DNA of 64,000 nucleotides from Hydractinia symbiolongicarpus. Taxonomy: Eukaryota > Cnidaria > Hydrozoa > Anthoathecata > Hydractiniidae. The DNA lies in NCBI RefSeq assembly GCF_029227915.1, contig NC_079886.1, positions 14,484,501-14,548,500 on the forward strand. Reading direction: 5' to 3'. The notes beneath the pieces are model-generated. The model did no database searches. It was not told where the DNA came from and saw nothing but the letters and a program-made list of their open reading frames with translations. The translations under genes were made by a program, and so were the position numbers. Below, one piece after another: positions 20,376-32,757 of this stretch. The stretch's first letter is position 1. Each line of letters opens with the position of its first letter.

Positions 20376-20439
20376 ATAGATATATGTGCATATTTTACAT
20401 GATGGCTAGCCTCACAAATATCGAGGGATTACCCTGTCT

Positions 20440-20785
20440 ATTATTTCCAGGAGGGGCCATGGCTTAGATGGAGAGTCCTAGAGTATTTAATGCTCGTTTT
20501 GAGCTACGCAGACCCAATTAGGACCCGCTCTCTACTAGACAACTCCCGGCAACATCCAACGGCCCACACAGTGTGCCATCTCCCCAATTTCCCTCACATG
20601 GCTTGGGTTAATCCGGGGCAACCTGCCCGGGGCTATGGTAACATTCACTTGTCCATGTTGAATCGCCGTCAAGAGGAATCGAACCCCGGTCTCCCGCACA
20701 GAGTACGAGAGCTATAACCACTGATCTACGGCACCATTAACCACTAATCTACGGCACCATTAACTACTAATCTACGGCGCCATAC
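20440..20785 (-). mobile_element. tRNA-derived SINE-like element
   Basis: On the reverse strand a tRNA-like head starts near 20735: TAGATCAGTGG fits a Pol III A box and GGTTCGATTCC (complement of 20675-20685) is a perfect B box. The spacing is as in a tRNA. The body continues to about 20440. Three short repeats of ATCTACGGC(A/G)CCAT lie at the head end (20722-20780). The cloverleaf is degenerate, so this is a SINE rather than a functional tRNA gene. Confidence 0.7.
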
Positions 20786-20849
20786 ATCAATGGATGCTAG
20801 CTACCTGGCTACACACGTCAGTGTTGGCTAGCTACCTCTAGTTTTAGCC

Positions 20850-22366
20850 AGTTGAGAAAGGTGCACAATGTGCAGTATTAATTGCTATGGTTGTGAAGCA
20901 ACAACAAAGATAAAAACATGCTACTCATAGAAGTATATTTCTCTTGTTTCATGTTAACTACACTTGAGTTTGGGGAAAGGGGGTAGGATGTTCGGTTTGG
21001 TGTACCAAACAGTATCGAGGAGCCTTAAACCAGATGCGTGTGTTTCCAACCTTACCACCATTAAATTTAAGCATATCACCAATGATACAGTAATGTTGCT
21101 GATTCTTTGGAACTTTTTGTTTAATCACATGATACTGATGTAAACAAAGTCTGTCGCACCTTAGCTTCTTGTTTACTCAAAATAAGAATTCTCGGCATGC
21201 TTCCACAGCATCCATTATCCATTTACTGTTCTTATTGTGCTTCTTAGAGGTAGCGTGCACACTCATGGCGTAAACCTCCACATTTTTTTTTCAACATGCT
21301 TTAGACATTTTTTCATAGCAATTTGAAAAAATTTTTTTGTTCACTAATCAGGTCATTTCACTGGATCATTGTGCATAAAGCTGAAATTGTTTATGTTTTA
21401 ACATATTAAAAAAGTTTGTTCGGTCAAAACTAAACAAACTTTATTAATAAAGAAGAAGTTTTTTAAAAGCTATTCGCAGATTCTCTTTGTTAACTCATTG
21501 TACCTCCAAACTTGTTTCTCATTTGTTGAAACGAATGCTCATGTTGATCTCACATGTTTTTTGTCACGTTTGTCACATTCTATTTAAACAGTATTTTTAG
21601 GTGTGACTAATCTCTCAGGGGCATATTATCTAGTGATTGTGTTGTAATGTTGTTATGAAATCAATCAAAGTTTTTGCACAGTTGTAATTTTTTATGCAAA
21701 CAACACTAATCAAGTTAAAACTGCAATATAATGAAATGTTCTGTATTTTTATATTTAGTAACAATGATAGCAATAAAAGTCTGTGCCGGTTGGAATTCTG
21801 GGTGAAATCAGTATGGATATTTTCTTTAAAATAGAACTTGCTGGATAACATCGCATGATCTGTAAGATTGAAATCTAATAGCAAAAACCAACCATTGTAC
21901 AATGTTTAAACTAACTTTCATGCGTGATAAAATTGTTTAGAAGATTATCAGAGCTAATTGGAACCGTGACCTGTAATAGATATTAAAACAGAGCATACAC
22001 AATGGGAAGAAATTATTATTGAAGACTTTTTTATTTTGTATTTGGTGGATTATGGTTTTACATTTTATTTATGCGGAATTCTTTTTATTGTAATATGTTT
22101 CCTCAAATAACTATTTTTTAGCCATATATATGTTAGTTATTACAGTTACACGGTTATGTACTTTACACCATCATATTTTAACTGTTTCTATTATCTAAAA
22201 GACAACGTTTTGTAAATTGTTTTTCTGTTAAACCACGAAAAACAGTATTTTGATAAAAACTTATTGCTTGTTTTTTTTTAAATTATTGTAATGTCTGGTT
22301 GCACCAAACGTTCCTTTCTCAAGTCTGATTATTTTTGATTTTATAAGATTTTAGCAGTTACCTAAA
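20850..22366. other. Gene-free AT-rich stretch
   Basis: I see no supported gene. The reverse open frame at 21630-21902 has no recognisable motif and low-complexity composition. The region is probably the 5' flank of the following five-exon gene or part of the surrounding mobile element. Confidence 0.4.
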
Positions 22367-23448
22367 ATGCCATTTAGCCAAAAAGGTGTTGCAGCAAAAA
22401 AGGTATAGTTGGGAGATTTCGTTTTTTAGAATGTACAAGATCATTAGTGTCACTATGTAATTTATATTATTCAAATGTTTCTAGAGGTGTCAGGAATGTG
22501 GAGAGGAGAATGCTCCTGCTAAGAAAAAGTGTCATAAATGTCAACACATTTTTACTGTGAAGGGTGATAAACCCAGTGGCAATAAATCCTGCAACCTTTT
22601 TCGTGCCAAAAAGAAAATAAAATCTGTCGTGAGTGTAATCTGAAGACCTTTTTTATTTTTATATTAGCAATCAGTAATTGTTATTCTTTTTATTTCCATT
22701 CTCCAAAGATTAGTAATATGTCAACACTACTGTATAGAGTCTATTTTAGTCAGCTGACATGGCTCGTATTCTAAACTACGACGTTCTTAACATTTTTGCA
22801 TCAAAGAAAAATGGACGTACGTATGTCGACGTGCAGCCATGCGCAAAATTTAAGGCAATATTGTTAGACCCAAACACAAACAAGGTGAACACTCATGGGA
22901 AAGCCTTGCTAGATTTCTTAAAAGGAATTTATTCCCAGCATGGTCAGTCTTGCTTTTGTTTATTTTTGTGTATTTAGCTTTTCAAATTTGTAAAAAGTTT
23001 TTGATTAAACAATGAGAGCACAAACTGAAAAAATAAAATGTAAATTTGATGTTCAGTGACAGCTACAACATCCGCACCAAAGTCAGCCAAAAATTTGGTT
23101 AGTCAGGAAGAAGAGACTGACGAAGAAGACCTAACAAGTAAGCTAATTGTTACTCTCATTTAGTTTTTCAACAATGTTCCCACAATTGCTTCTTTCATTA
23201 CCACTAGTTTTTTTTGTATGTTTCTCTGTCTGTCTGTCAGGTTCTTTTTAATTGAATGGTTTTAATTCTTACGTCTTAAGGTATAATTATTCAAATAATT
23301 TTCTCACTTGCTGATCATCCTGAATTTAGATGAGACGCCTGATTTTCAGGAAACGATGGACCGGAATAGCGACGACGACAGTGATAATGATGACAGGGAT
23401 GGTGTTGGAAATGCATTTAACCTTTTTCAACCAATCAGCGTGAATTAG
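22367..23448 (+). CDS. Five-exon gene: zinc ribbon plus acidic tail, 190 aa
   Basis: Exons 22367-22402, 22485-22628, 22750-22942, 23057-23137 and 23330-23448 join in frame. All introns begin GT and end AG, splice phases match at each junction, and one continuous frame runs from ATG to TAG. Exon 2 encodes a CQECG…CHKCQH four-cysteine zinc ribbon. Exon 3 encodes a compact domain (ILNYDVLNIFASKKNGRTYV…). Exons 4-5 encode an acidic, Asp/Glu-rich tail (EEETDEEDL; SDDDSDNDDRD). It lies upstream of the oppositely oriented KDZ transposase gene. It may be the second gene of that element or a host gene. No disruption is visible, which makes it one of the best-preserved genes in the window. Function not recognised. 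Confidence 0.72.
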
Positions 23449-24847
23449 GATTATTTAGATTTGATATCACTTTTATATTTTGTATCAGATTGGAAGATTT
23501 TTAACTTTTTTAGCTTTTTAGCTTAGCTTTTTTAGTCATTGTCAACAAGAATGCTGACTTTTAACTGTGTTGGGCAATAGATTTTTATGTAAAATTATTA
23601 TCTAGCAGGATTATTTATAACATATCTTTTATTTGCCATATATAACGTTTTTATGTGTATATATGTATATTTATTTTATACATACATGCGCTCGCTCATT
23701 ATCGCTGTACATTGTTGGAATGTATATTTATATATTTTTGTTTATGTATCTATGTTGAAGATGATATTATTTTACCTGTAAATAACTAAAGTATAGAAAG
23801 ATATTTATACAATCAAAATTACATATTTGATGAACTGATTGGTCCTTGTCTAGCAGGTAAAAGAAGAAAAAGCAGCGCATGCCGGCGAATCGATTCTTGA
23901 AGGTAACAGGAGGATGAATACAGTCTCATCTAAACGAGCATTTAAATCCTGATCCTGCATTTGCACCCCTTTTGTAAGGTTTGTGTGTCTAAAATTCTTC
24001 AAAAAGCGGAGCAGCTTGTAAGCAGCAGCCAGCCTGTAGTAAGTGAAAAAAAAAGTGTGATTTTAATTGGTGCACCAGCAGACCTAACTTAAATAAGCAA
24101 CATGTAAACAGCATTAAGCCTCAACTAAAAAAAAACGAGTATTCTTATTCCTATCCTATCTTGGAATTATAAAGCGTTAAAGCATAAAAACAGAAATCTG
24201 CTCCGTGCCATGGAAAACGTAAATTTTAATTGCAGTTCAAAATTGTGCAGCGAGAATTTTGAACAACAGGTTTTTAAACAAAATGCCGTAAGGGTAAATA
24301 TTTGCAGATGACTACATTACTCAATTGCGGAATTAATTTCAGTAATTTTAGCAAAGGCAACTACTTCCAACTTCGGTATCAAGCCTACATTAAATGACCG
24401 ATAACTAAAAATAAAAAAAGGATTGTGGACGCGAAATTTTTATAACCCATTCATTCCAAAACAAACTTAAAGAGAAGTCAAAATAAAAAGATCAAACTGT
24501 GGCTGACATGCAATAATACTCCTCAAGATTTACGCTTAAGGACCAAAAAGAGTTCCAAATAAATTTACGCATGAATACAGACACTTACAGACGGCAATTT
24601 TTAATATGACATCAGAGCTGAAATTTCTCCTTACCCGATCAAATTTTAAGATAAATTACTTTTTAGGAGCTAATGGAAAAAGTGAGACCCTTCATATAGC
24701 GAAATAAACAAGACGTTTAAGGGAACCAATTAGTGCGGAAGAAAAGCTAGCTATAAAATTAAAATATCAACCGTAATGTTTCTAATTTAGTGTGACTGAA
24801 AAAATTATTATTATGGTATGCCGCAGTAACAATAAGAGGAGATATAT
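23449..24847. other. Gene-free stretch
   Basis: AT-rich sequence after the five-exon gene. There is no open frame with recognisable motifs and no clear repeat structure apart from scattered A/T runs. Confidence 0.4.
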
Positions 24848-25599
24848 TACCGTCATATCGTCCACTTAAGCCCGCACAGAAATTTAAAGGGAAATTTAGT
24901 CATTACCGCATTAAATTAGAGGGGATAAAATAACATCTATCTTTTTAATCTTTTATTTTTCTCATTTTTCCTATTTATTTGTTTCATTTTTGTCCATTTA
25001 ATTCATTTTTGTATTCCGCTCATCTTCCTTTTTTTCCTTTTTCCCTCAAATTTTTCAATCTCAGCCAATGTTTCTGAGAAAAAAGATTTTCGTTTGAAGT
25101 TTGAAATGTAAATACAAATCATATACCCCAAGAGATCCTGCTGGCTGCACTTCCAAGTGTCAGCCTATGGATGTCTGCATCAACAAGCCGTCTACAGGCA
25201 TGATAAGGAAATACTGGGTTGCGTACGTAGCAAAATGATTGAAAAGCATGATCAAATTCCTCCACCCAGTCGTCAAGATATGGTTGATTGGGTAGAGGAA
25301 GCTTACAACACCATTCCACTCGACACCGAGATGGTAAAAAGATCTTTTGATGTCTGCGGCATTACAAAGATAAAGTTCGAAATGGTTCCTTTTATAAAAA
25401 AAAAAATGGAAATGCTTGAAGATAATGCTGATGTTGATGAAGACATCCTTTAACATTGTAAATTTATGTTGTAGTCAATCCGCAACATAATTAGAGGAAA
25501 TCTTGACCAATACTTTACCCGCACTATTAATTTGACGGCAAAAAATTATTAAAAATTCGCAAAAATGGTTATCCGCACTAAATTAGAATAATTACGGTA
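24848..25599. mobile_element. Small pogo/Tigger-like element remnant
   Basis: Ends CCGT…ACGG flanked by TA on both sides (TACCGT at 24848, ACGGTA at 25594-25599) fit a TA-target Tc1/mariner-pogo element. Inside, 25108-25453 is similar to the C-terminal end of a pogo/Tigger-type DDE transposase. The inner halves of the terminal repeats are diverged (GCCCGCAC / GTGCGGAT), so the boundaries are approximate. Confidence 0.5.
25108..25453 (+). pseudogene. C-terminal fragment of pogo/Tigger-type DDE transposase
   Basis: One frame reads CTSKCQPMDVCINKPSTGMI then RKYWVAYVAK, matching the end of the DDE catalytic domain of pogo/Tigger transposases ('LTxxxQPLDVxINKPFK'). After a shift near 25235 the open frame continues with PPPSRQDMVDWVEEAYNTI and KRSFDVCGIT, typical of the C-terminus of the same proteins. 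The catalytic Asp residues upstream are missing. This is a dead fragment left inside a short element. Confidence 0.65.
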
Positions 25600-26290
25600 G
25601 CAACTGGCGAATAAATGGAAAGTTTGATGTAGGAATACCGCGTCCATAGTGTAACAATAGGTCGTTTTATTGTTCCCATATGCCATGCTATATCTCTGAC
25701 TGATTACGTGGTGAGTATACCAAGCGTCCAGAAACTTAAGAGAAAACTTTTCATAAGCAAAACCAGTGAACTGATAATGTACTATCCATTACGATAAATG
25801 AATTAAGATGAATTGCTTCTATAAACGAGATATAGATTAAGTTTCCTCAAAAAATTGTTTTTAACTAAGCGATGATTATAAAATTAAAATAGGAATTACC
25901 CATGCCTTTTTTGTTTGTAATTGAGTACTAATCGATTTCACCTATTGCATGTTGGAAGTTCTGTATGCAGGCCCTCCTACTTTAAAAAACGGTTTGTATG
26001 GCTTCGTATACAGATCTGAGAAAATGCGAGATAGCTCGGTTTTAATTTGCTTGAGAAGTTGCGGTATAACTTAAAAGGTCTCTAAGATATCTAAAGCAGA
26101 ATGAGGATAATTATTTAATGATTTTACAGTTTCTCTTGGTCTAAGAATAAGATCGATAGCGGGATAGCGGGATTCGAAATAAAATGCTGAGATATATTGA
26201 ATATAAGCCCATCGAAAAAGTCATTTTACGATATATTACAATTATTCCACTAAAAATGAATTTACAAAGAAAAAAATAAAGTAGAAAAAT
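25600..26290. other. Gene-free stretch
   Basis: No gene or clear repeat. The 3' end of the KDZ transposase gene (acidic tail exon) begins at its right border. Confidence 0.4.
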
Positions 26291-29200
26291 TTAAAAGCTA
26301 AGCAAAATCGAAACTAATTCATCATCTTGGTTTTCCGTATTCCCAGGCTCGTCAAAATCGTTTTCGTCGTCTCCGAGATCTTCTATTTCTTTGTCTGAGA
26401 CAAATTCATCTTCGGACTCTGACAAAATTTCGAAATCAGCATCAAGTTCCTCATCGCTACTACTGTCGCCATTCATCTCCGTAGCTTCCATGTTACATCC
26501 TGTTACCTTTTTAAAATACATATACGCCTTATCCAGACAGTTTTGCACATTTTGCATACTTCTGTGAAGGACAGCAAGCGTAGCCCTGTTCAGTTTATCC
26601 TATGATCAATATGATTAAAATTTAGGAAAGGTAATATAAATGCAAGGAAGTAATTTGTTTTACATTTGTACATACCTGGTGCAATTGTGGAGCGATGTCA
26701 TCAGCTCTACTTAGAAAGAAAAGGTTTGACATTACCATTTACGTAATCATCACTGCAGTAAATGTTATTATATCTTAGGATAACTTTCCCTAACCCCTGT
26801 CAGATGACTCCAATAATTGTGTCTCGTTTAGCAAGGTATCTTTCGTATTCACATAATGTTGAATATATCGCGCCATTTCTTTAATTGTTAAAGTCACTTC
26901 TTCTTCATTGCGACGTTTCTCCATGCATGCATCAACAACAGCTTTCTTCATACTAATTGAACCTGTGCATGAAGATCGAATACGTTGTTATTCTACCTTC
27001 TCTAAACAACAACAACTAAGAATTATTGAGTTTTACGGGATTTAACGATAAATAACACAATTACCTTCCCCTCGAATTGCGTTATCAGTACTAGTTATCT
27101 TTTCTCTGTTTATGCTGCATGTCTCTATCAATGAGTTATAATCTTGGACAAACGTTTTAACTTTTTCTCGTTCTTTGTCTAAAATACGTCGGAGCCGTAT
27201 CCTTTGTTTGCTGGTGCCTATGACAAAAGTATTAAGTAAGGTTGAAGCACTGATGACGTTTTATGTATGTAGTGTTCAGTGTTAATGATGCCATAATTAC
27301 TTAAAAAATGCTCGTTCTGTGATATCAAACTTACTCGCTAATTTATTCATAGAAGCCGCTTTCATTAATATTTCAAAGTTACATTGATCGATTAAACGTA
27401 CAATTTCATCAATAATTTTGTTGGCCACATTAACTGTTGCGTTGAACGACGAGACATCGAAGGAAGTGTCTTTCTCCTTGATGCTAGAAAGGAGCAGCTT
27501 ATACTTGCCAAGAATAACCGAAGCATTTTTTTCGTTTCCTTTGACCAAATATGACACGGGTAACAACTTTAGAATGTTATCTTCATAGGGTAAAATACCG
27601 TTACGTAGTAACTGAACCCGATATAGTACGCACAAATCTTTATCACTAATTGACGTGCTTGTTTTTGTACCTAGAAATATTTTGTCATAAGTTGTGACAT
27701 AGAACAAATCAATTCAATAATCATAGAGCAATAACTGACGAAATCGTACTTGCTGCCCAACATTTCACCTCCTCAAGTAAACCTTGCAGTGATCTGTCCG
27801 AAATATCTATGTTATTTTCCTGCGATAAAGATCTTGTCACATCTTCACAACGCTTTATATTCTCTTTTGCCTAAATGATTATATGAAAGGATGCAACTTA
27901 AATAACTATGAAAAAGTCTATACGTTAATTCTAACTTTATTCGCACTGGAATACCTACTCTTTCCATCTTTTAAATAATGACTCAGGTAAAAGATCAATT
28001 TTACGCTCGTTCCAGTCTATCGCGAATTCTGTAATGTAGTCTTCGCGGTCTAAGCAAACATAGATACGTCATACATAGTTATGTCATTTTCCACAAATGT
28101 AGGTAACTATTCTGGCAAAGCAATTAGGCTGGCAATGTTAATAAGAAATAACTATATAAAACACATACTTTGTTTTAACATGTACTTGGTGACATTACCG
28201 ATACGTGAAAGGTAACTATTGACTTGTTCAGCCTCCTCTCCAGTAGACATTGCTGCTCCAACCTGCCACCTTCCTCCCCATTTTATCTAAATTAAAAAAA
28301 AAGCTATGATTTAAACATAAGAATGAGACGAGATAGTTCCAATAATATTTACGTGAATTAAAAATGTTTCTCTTTTGATTTTGTTTCAAGACATCAAACA
28401 ACAGTCATTAAGTACATTTCTTTTCATTAAACATTGACAAGAATATTATTATGCAATAAAAATCGCAGAATATAACACCTGACAGGAAAGCTTGTGGATT
28501 TTCCCCTGCATTACTGATAAAGCTGGTTGCATTTGTTCTGCAAGAAATGGGTCATTAGATTTTAACCACACCCAGTACTTGCACATCACATCGTACCACA
28601 TAAACTGGGTATGTTGCTCTATCATAAATGTTTTCAGCAAAAAGTGAGCATAACCAAATATCTCTCCTCTGAACATGTTCACAGCTTTCTGTGCTACACC
28701 ATGTCGGCATACGCAGTATTCAAGGCCAATCTCATCAAGAGCTGCTTTTTTCCTAATTGTATCTTGAGCTCCTTTGAGGGTACTATTACCGCAATGTACT
28801 GGTTGCTGAAAGCAAAGTCAAAATCAATACTCTACAATCAAGCTCAAAACCACATTAATTCGAGTTAAAAGTTTGGCACAAAAGGTAAATACCTTCGTAA
28901 AAGATTCTTTCTTGTACAAATTTAACAAGTCTAAATGAGCGTCAACAGCTAACGTTTTTAGCAATAAACAATCCCTGATAATAAGATTCCCCAGAGGCTC
29001 AGAATAAATATAACACATGACATTACTTAAATTTATTATACAAAATGTTCTGCATAACGTACTTCGCTTAATTAAACAAAAGTGATAACATACCGCCCTG
29101 AAGATATCGGTATAATTTACTGTTTCCGTCAACGTGACAAGAATGTTGTTGATTATAACATGATGGGCATTGAAATAAGTTTTTCCTTTCCACTTTCGAT

Positions 29201-30267
29201 AGTTCATAATTAATATAACACCACTCTCTGTAAGTCCGTTTGAACAAAACAGGGCTAACAACATTTTTCTAAAAATAAATGAAGGTGTCTCTGGCCTAAT
29301 GGAAAACTAAATCAAAACAAAACTTCATCAAATTTTAATATTGTGATTTTAGCTCTCGCTTTTTATACAGACAAAGAGAAGGCTTGAATAAATATCAGCC
29401 TCTCAACACTAACCCTCCCGTTTTTACTCGAAATGTCTTCAAGACTGCGGGTGAAGCTATTGAGGGATGAACCAGGCATTCTTTTGGAAAACCGATCCCA
29501 CATCTCAAAGCAGTTTTCTTGGTACACACAGTTGATATGCTTTAAGGATGCCGGCCAATATCTTGATTGTATCAGAAATGGCAGGGTAAGTGGATCAGTT
29601 AGATGATCACATTGACAGCAATGCACAGAGTGCTTGTTTAAATCAAATTTTCCTGATAAAAATAACAGAAAGATAAGGAATAATTATATCATATCCAAAA
29701 CTGAGGAGATAATCTACAAAAACAGTACTAAATATTACATATGGACAATATAGATGAATCTCATAATACCATTTGTGGTGATAACTGCGATTAAACTGTC
29801 GGACATTTTGATTTCACACTGACTGCAGCGATGATGGCATTGTGTACATCTGCTCATGGGAAGGGAAACGTCTTTTCTATAGGAAAAAACAAAACAAATC
29901 ACACCGACTTGTTTACATCAATTCCTAACTTTACAGTAAAACAACAGGGCGTACCAATGGTGATAACTTGCATATTATGAAATGACTCTCTGGCACGAAG
30001 CGAGACATAACAGTTTCCTTTAAAAGCCTTTCTATTATGAAATGGATCCATTTGGTGCAACGCGTAATCACATGCCACACAAAAGTTGCAGTAAGGTGCA
30101 CAATCATTGCATGCAATCGAAGTTGGATTTTTTCCACAATTCATGCATACATCTGTGTTAGGGACTTCACGTTCCATCATACTCGACAATAAAGTCTGTC
30201 TAGCATCTGCCCAGTTAGATTCTGCTCTTGAAATGCGGATATTCCATGCATTATCTTCTGTGGACAC
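26291..30267 (-). CDS. KDZ-superfamily transposase, multi-exon
   Basis: Reverse-strand exons separated by short introns carry the KDZ (Kyakuja-Dileera-Zisupton) signature in order. A cysteine cluster comes first (CMNCGKNPTSIACNDCAPYC and PFHNRKAF, about 30180-30040), then CTQCHHRCSQCE (about 29835), SRYWPAS (about 29560), FQCPSCYNQQHSCHVDGNSK (first catalytic Asp, about 29130), and CRHGVAQKAVNMFRGE. YDVMCKYWVWL (second Asp, about 28590), PALSVMQGKIHKLSCQ and STGEEAEQVNSYLSRIG (catalytic Glu region, about 28235) follow. Coiled-coil exons (27870-27297) and an acidic C-terminal exon (26557-26291) end the gene. The usual HGKAH reads QGKIH. No stop interrupts the exons I could follow, so it may be recent, but exact splice sites at the 5' end are unresolved. 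It would catalyse cut-and-paste transposition. Confidence 0.85.
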
Positions 30268-30283
30268 AGCTGATATTCCCTCT

Positions 30284-30427
30284 ATGTGGTTGCTAGCTTT
30301 TTCCCGTGGAAGAATCCACTGTATTCCATTTAATTTATGTAGCAGATATATGTCCTCTATGTGGTTGCTAGCTTTTTCCCGTGGAAGAATCCACTGTATT
30401 CCAATTAATTTATGTAGCAGATATATG
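30284..30427. repeat. 73-bp direct tandem repeat with hairpin core
   Basis: CTATGTGGTTGCTAGCTTTT… CCCGTGGAAGAATCCAC … ATATATGTCC occurs twice head to tail. Inverted copies of the same motif lie at about 32335-32385 and 32697-32757. The core CCGTGGA-AGAA-TCCAC resembles the hairpin at 19722 and 46840. Confidence 0.75.
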
Positions 30428-32757
30428 TCCATCAAAAAACAAACAATACAGCAGTGCGCATCTTACATCTGCATTATTATATAAATGACCAAAAAAATTG
30501 AAGGTGTCCAACAACTGCAGTGTATATGTGACATTTAAAATCTAAATCTACTAAAATTACTGCTCTGGCCATCTGACAAATGCGAAAATTATTCGGAAAA
30601 AAGTTTTTAAAAGCATTTCAACATACATCTCACCCATAAAATTTAAATCACTCAAAACGCCACATATATACAAAAAAGCTGATCAATGTCAAACACAAAT
30701 CTCTCTCATTGTATATGTTAAAATCAGTTAGTTTATTGCAAACCCTGCCAAAGGTTGACACAAAATGTGAAAAATAAACAAAAAATTTTGCCTAAGTAGA
30801 AATTTTTATCTAAGGTGTTAAAAAGGGATTTGCAAGGATAAATTAAAATGCAATAAAACATTATTTGATATATTGCATACGGTCCTTCCTCACCAAACTT
30901 TAGACAAAATGCCAACAAAATAACGGTGTTTAAATCTAAAATTAATAAAGTCCTTTTAGCAATTTGCATGCTGTTTTACCATCAATAAAGTAAACAAAAT
31001 TTCATAAGTCATAATGAGTCATGTTAAACAACAGCAATCAATCTGTATATAAGTTTATTTTATGTCAATTTTTGCACCAATTTTGCAACACAAAATACAA
31101 ATTCTAAATAATACTAAAATCTCTTATTTTGGTCCTTCGCATACCGACGGTCTCCCACAAAAGTTTAATCAAAATGTAAAAAATGAGAGGTAACGACAAA
31201 ATCAAAGTTTGCAAAATTTAATTATTTCGGTACATATATCTACTGCATATGCCCTCTAAAACAATATTTTAATCCAAAATGCCTAAGAAAGACAGTTTGC
31301 AACAAAAATCAGTTATTTCGATAATATTGCATGCACTCTTTCCTCACAAAAGCTTCACAAACTGTAAAAAAAGAATGGTTGTAGGGAGTGCTTCTGATTC
31401 AACAAAAAAGTTTTTTTGACATATTGCATCTAGCCCTTACCCATTAAATCTTACACAAAATTTCCAAAACTATATGCGATTTAGAACACATCAAATTTAA
31501 ATCGAGAAGGATCAGTCATTTCGATATATTGCACGGAGTCCTCCCCAGTAAGAATTTATACAAAATATAGAAAAACAAAGCTTGCAAGGTGTAAAATTGA
31601 ATTCTTCTTCTGTGTATATATATATGGTCCTTCCTCGCAAAATTAACATAAAATGTCAAAAAGGTTCAGATATAACATCTAACACAACAAAAATCAGTTC
31701 TATCAGTATATGTCATGCCATTCATAATACCATTTGTGGTGATAACTGCGATTAAACTGTCGGACATTTGGATTTCACACTGACTGCAGCGATGATGACA
31801 TTGTGTACATCTGCTCATGGGAAGGGAAATGTTTTTTCTATAGGAAAAAACAAAACAAATCACACCGACTTGTTTACATCAATTCCTAACTTTACAGTAA
31901 AACAACAGGGCGTACCAATGGTGATAACTTGCATATTATGAAATGACTCTCTGGCACGAAGCGAGACATAACAGTTTCCTTTAAAAGCCTTTCTATTATG
32001 AAATGGATCCATTTGGTGCAACGCGTAATCACATGCCACACAAAAGTTGCAGTAAGGTGCACAATCATTGCATGCAATCGAAGTTGGATTTTTTCCACAA
32101 TTCATGCATACATCTGTGTTAGGGACTTCACGTTCCATCATACTCGACAATAAAGTCTGTCTAGCATCTGCCCAGTTAGATTCTGCTCTTGAAATGCGGA
32201 TATTCCATGCATTATCTTCTGTGGACACAGCTGATATTCCCTCTATGTAGTTGCTATAAAATTGCTTATCATTGCATGCAATCGAAGTTGGATTTTTTCC
32301 ACAATTCATGTGCTAGCAGATATATGTCCATATGATGGACATATATCTGCTACATAAATTAAATGGAATACAGTGGATTCTTTCATTCTACTTTACTACA
32401 TAGATTTTAACATATACAATGAGAGAGATTTGTGTTTGACATTGATCAGCTTTTTTGTATATATGTGGCGTTTTGAGTGATTTAAATTTTATGGGTGAGA
32501 TGTATGTTGAAATGCTTTTAAAAACTTTTTTCCGAATAATTTTCGCATTTGTCAGATGGTCAGAGCAGTAATTTTAGTAGATTTAGATTTTAAATGTCAC
32601 ATATATACTGCAGTTGTTGGACACCTTTAATTTTTTTGGTCATTTATATAATAATGCAGATGTAAGATGCGCACTGCTGTATTGTTTGTTTTTTGATGTA
32701 CATATATCTGCTACATAAATTAATTGGAATACAGTGGATTCTTCCACGGGAAACAGC
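30425..32757. repeat. Large rearranged inverted repeat around a duplicated KDZ exon
   Basis: About 30425-30724 is matched in inverted orientation by about 32400-32700 (near-identical over roughly 290 bp), while 29755-30283 is matched in direct orientation by 31716-32250. The arms and the duplicated exon therefore form a compound duplication-inversion. The spacer at 30725-31715 is AT-rich, with diverged internal repeats such as 'TATTGCA…GTCCTTCCTC' but no gene. Confidence 0.8.
31716..32309 (-). pseudogene. Duplicate of the KDZ cysteine-cluster exon(s)
   Basis: The copy is nearly identical to 29755-30283 and carries the same CMNCGKNPTSIACNDCAPYC cluster, PFHNRKAFKGNCYVSLRA, and at about 31800 the second CxxC exon. 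A further partial copy of the first motif is appended (32265-32309). It has no downstream transposase exons, so it is either an extra 5' exon set of the KDZ gene or a dead duplicate. Confidence 0.75.

Noticed and set aside
21630-21902. 90-aa reverse ORF
   Set aside because: No motif, no splice context, low-complexity AT-rich composition; probably chance.
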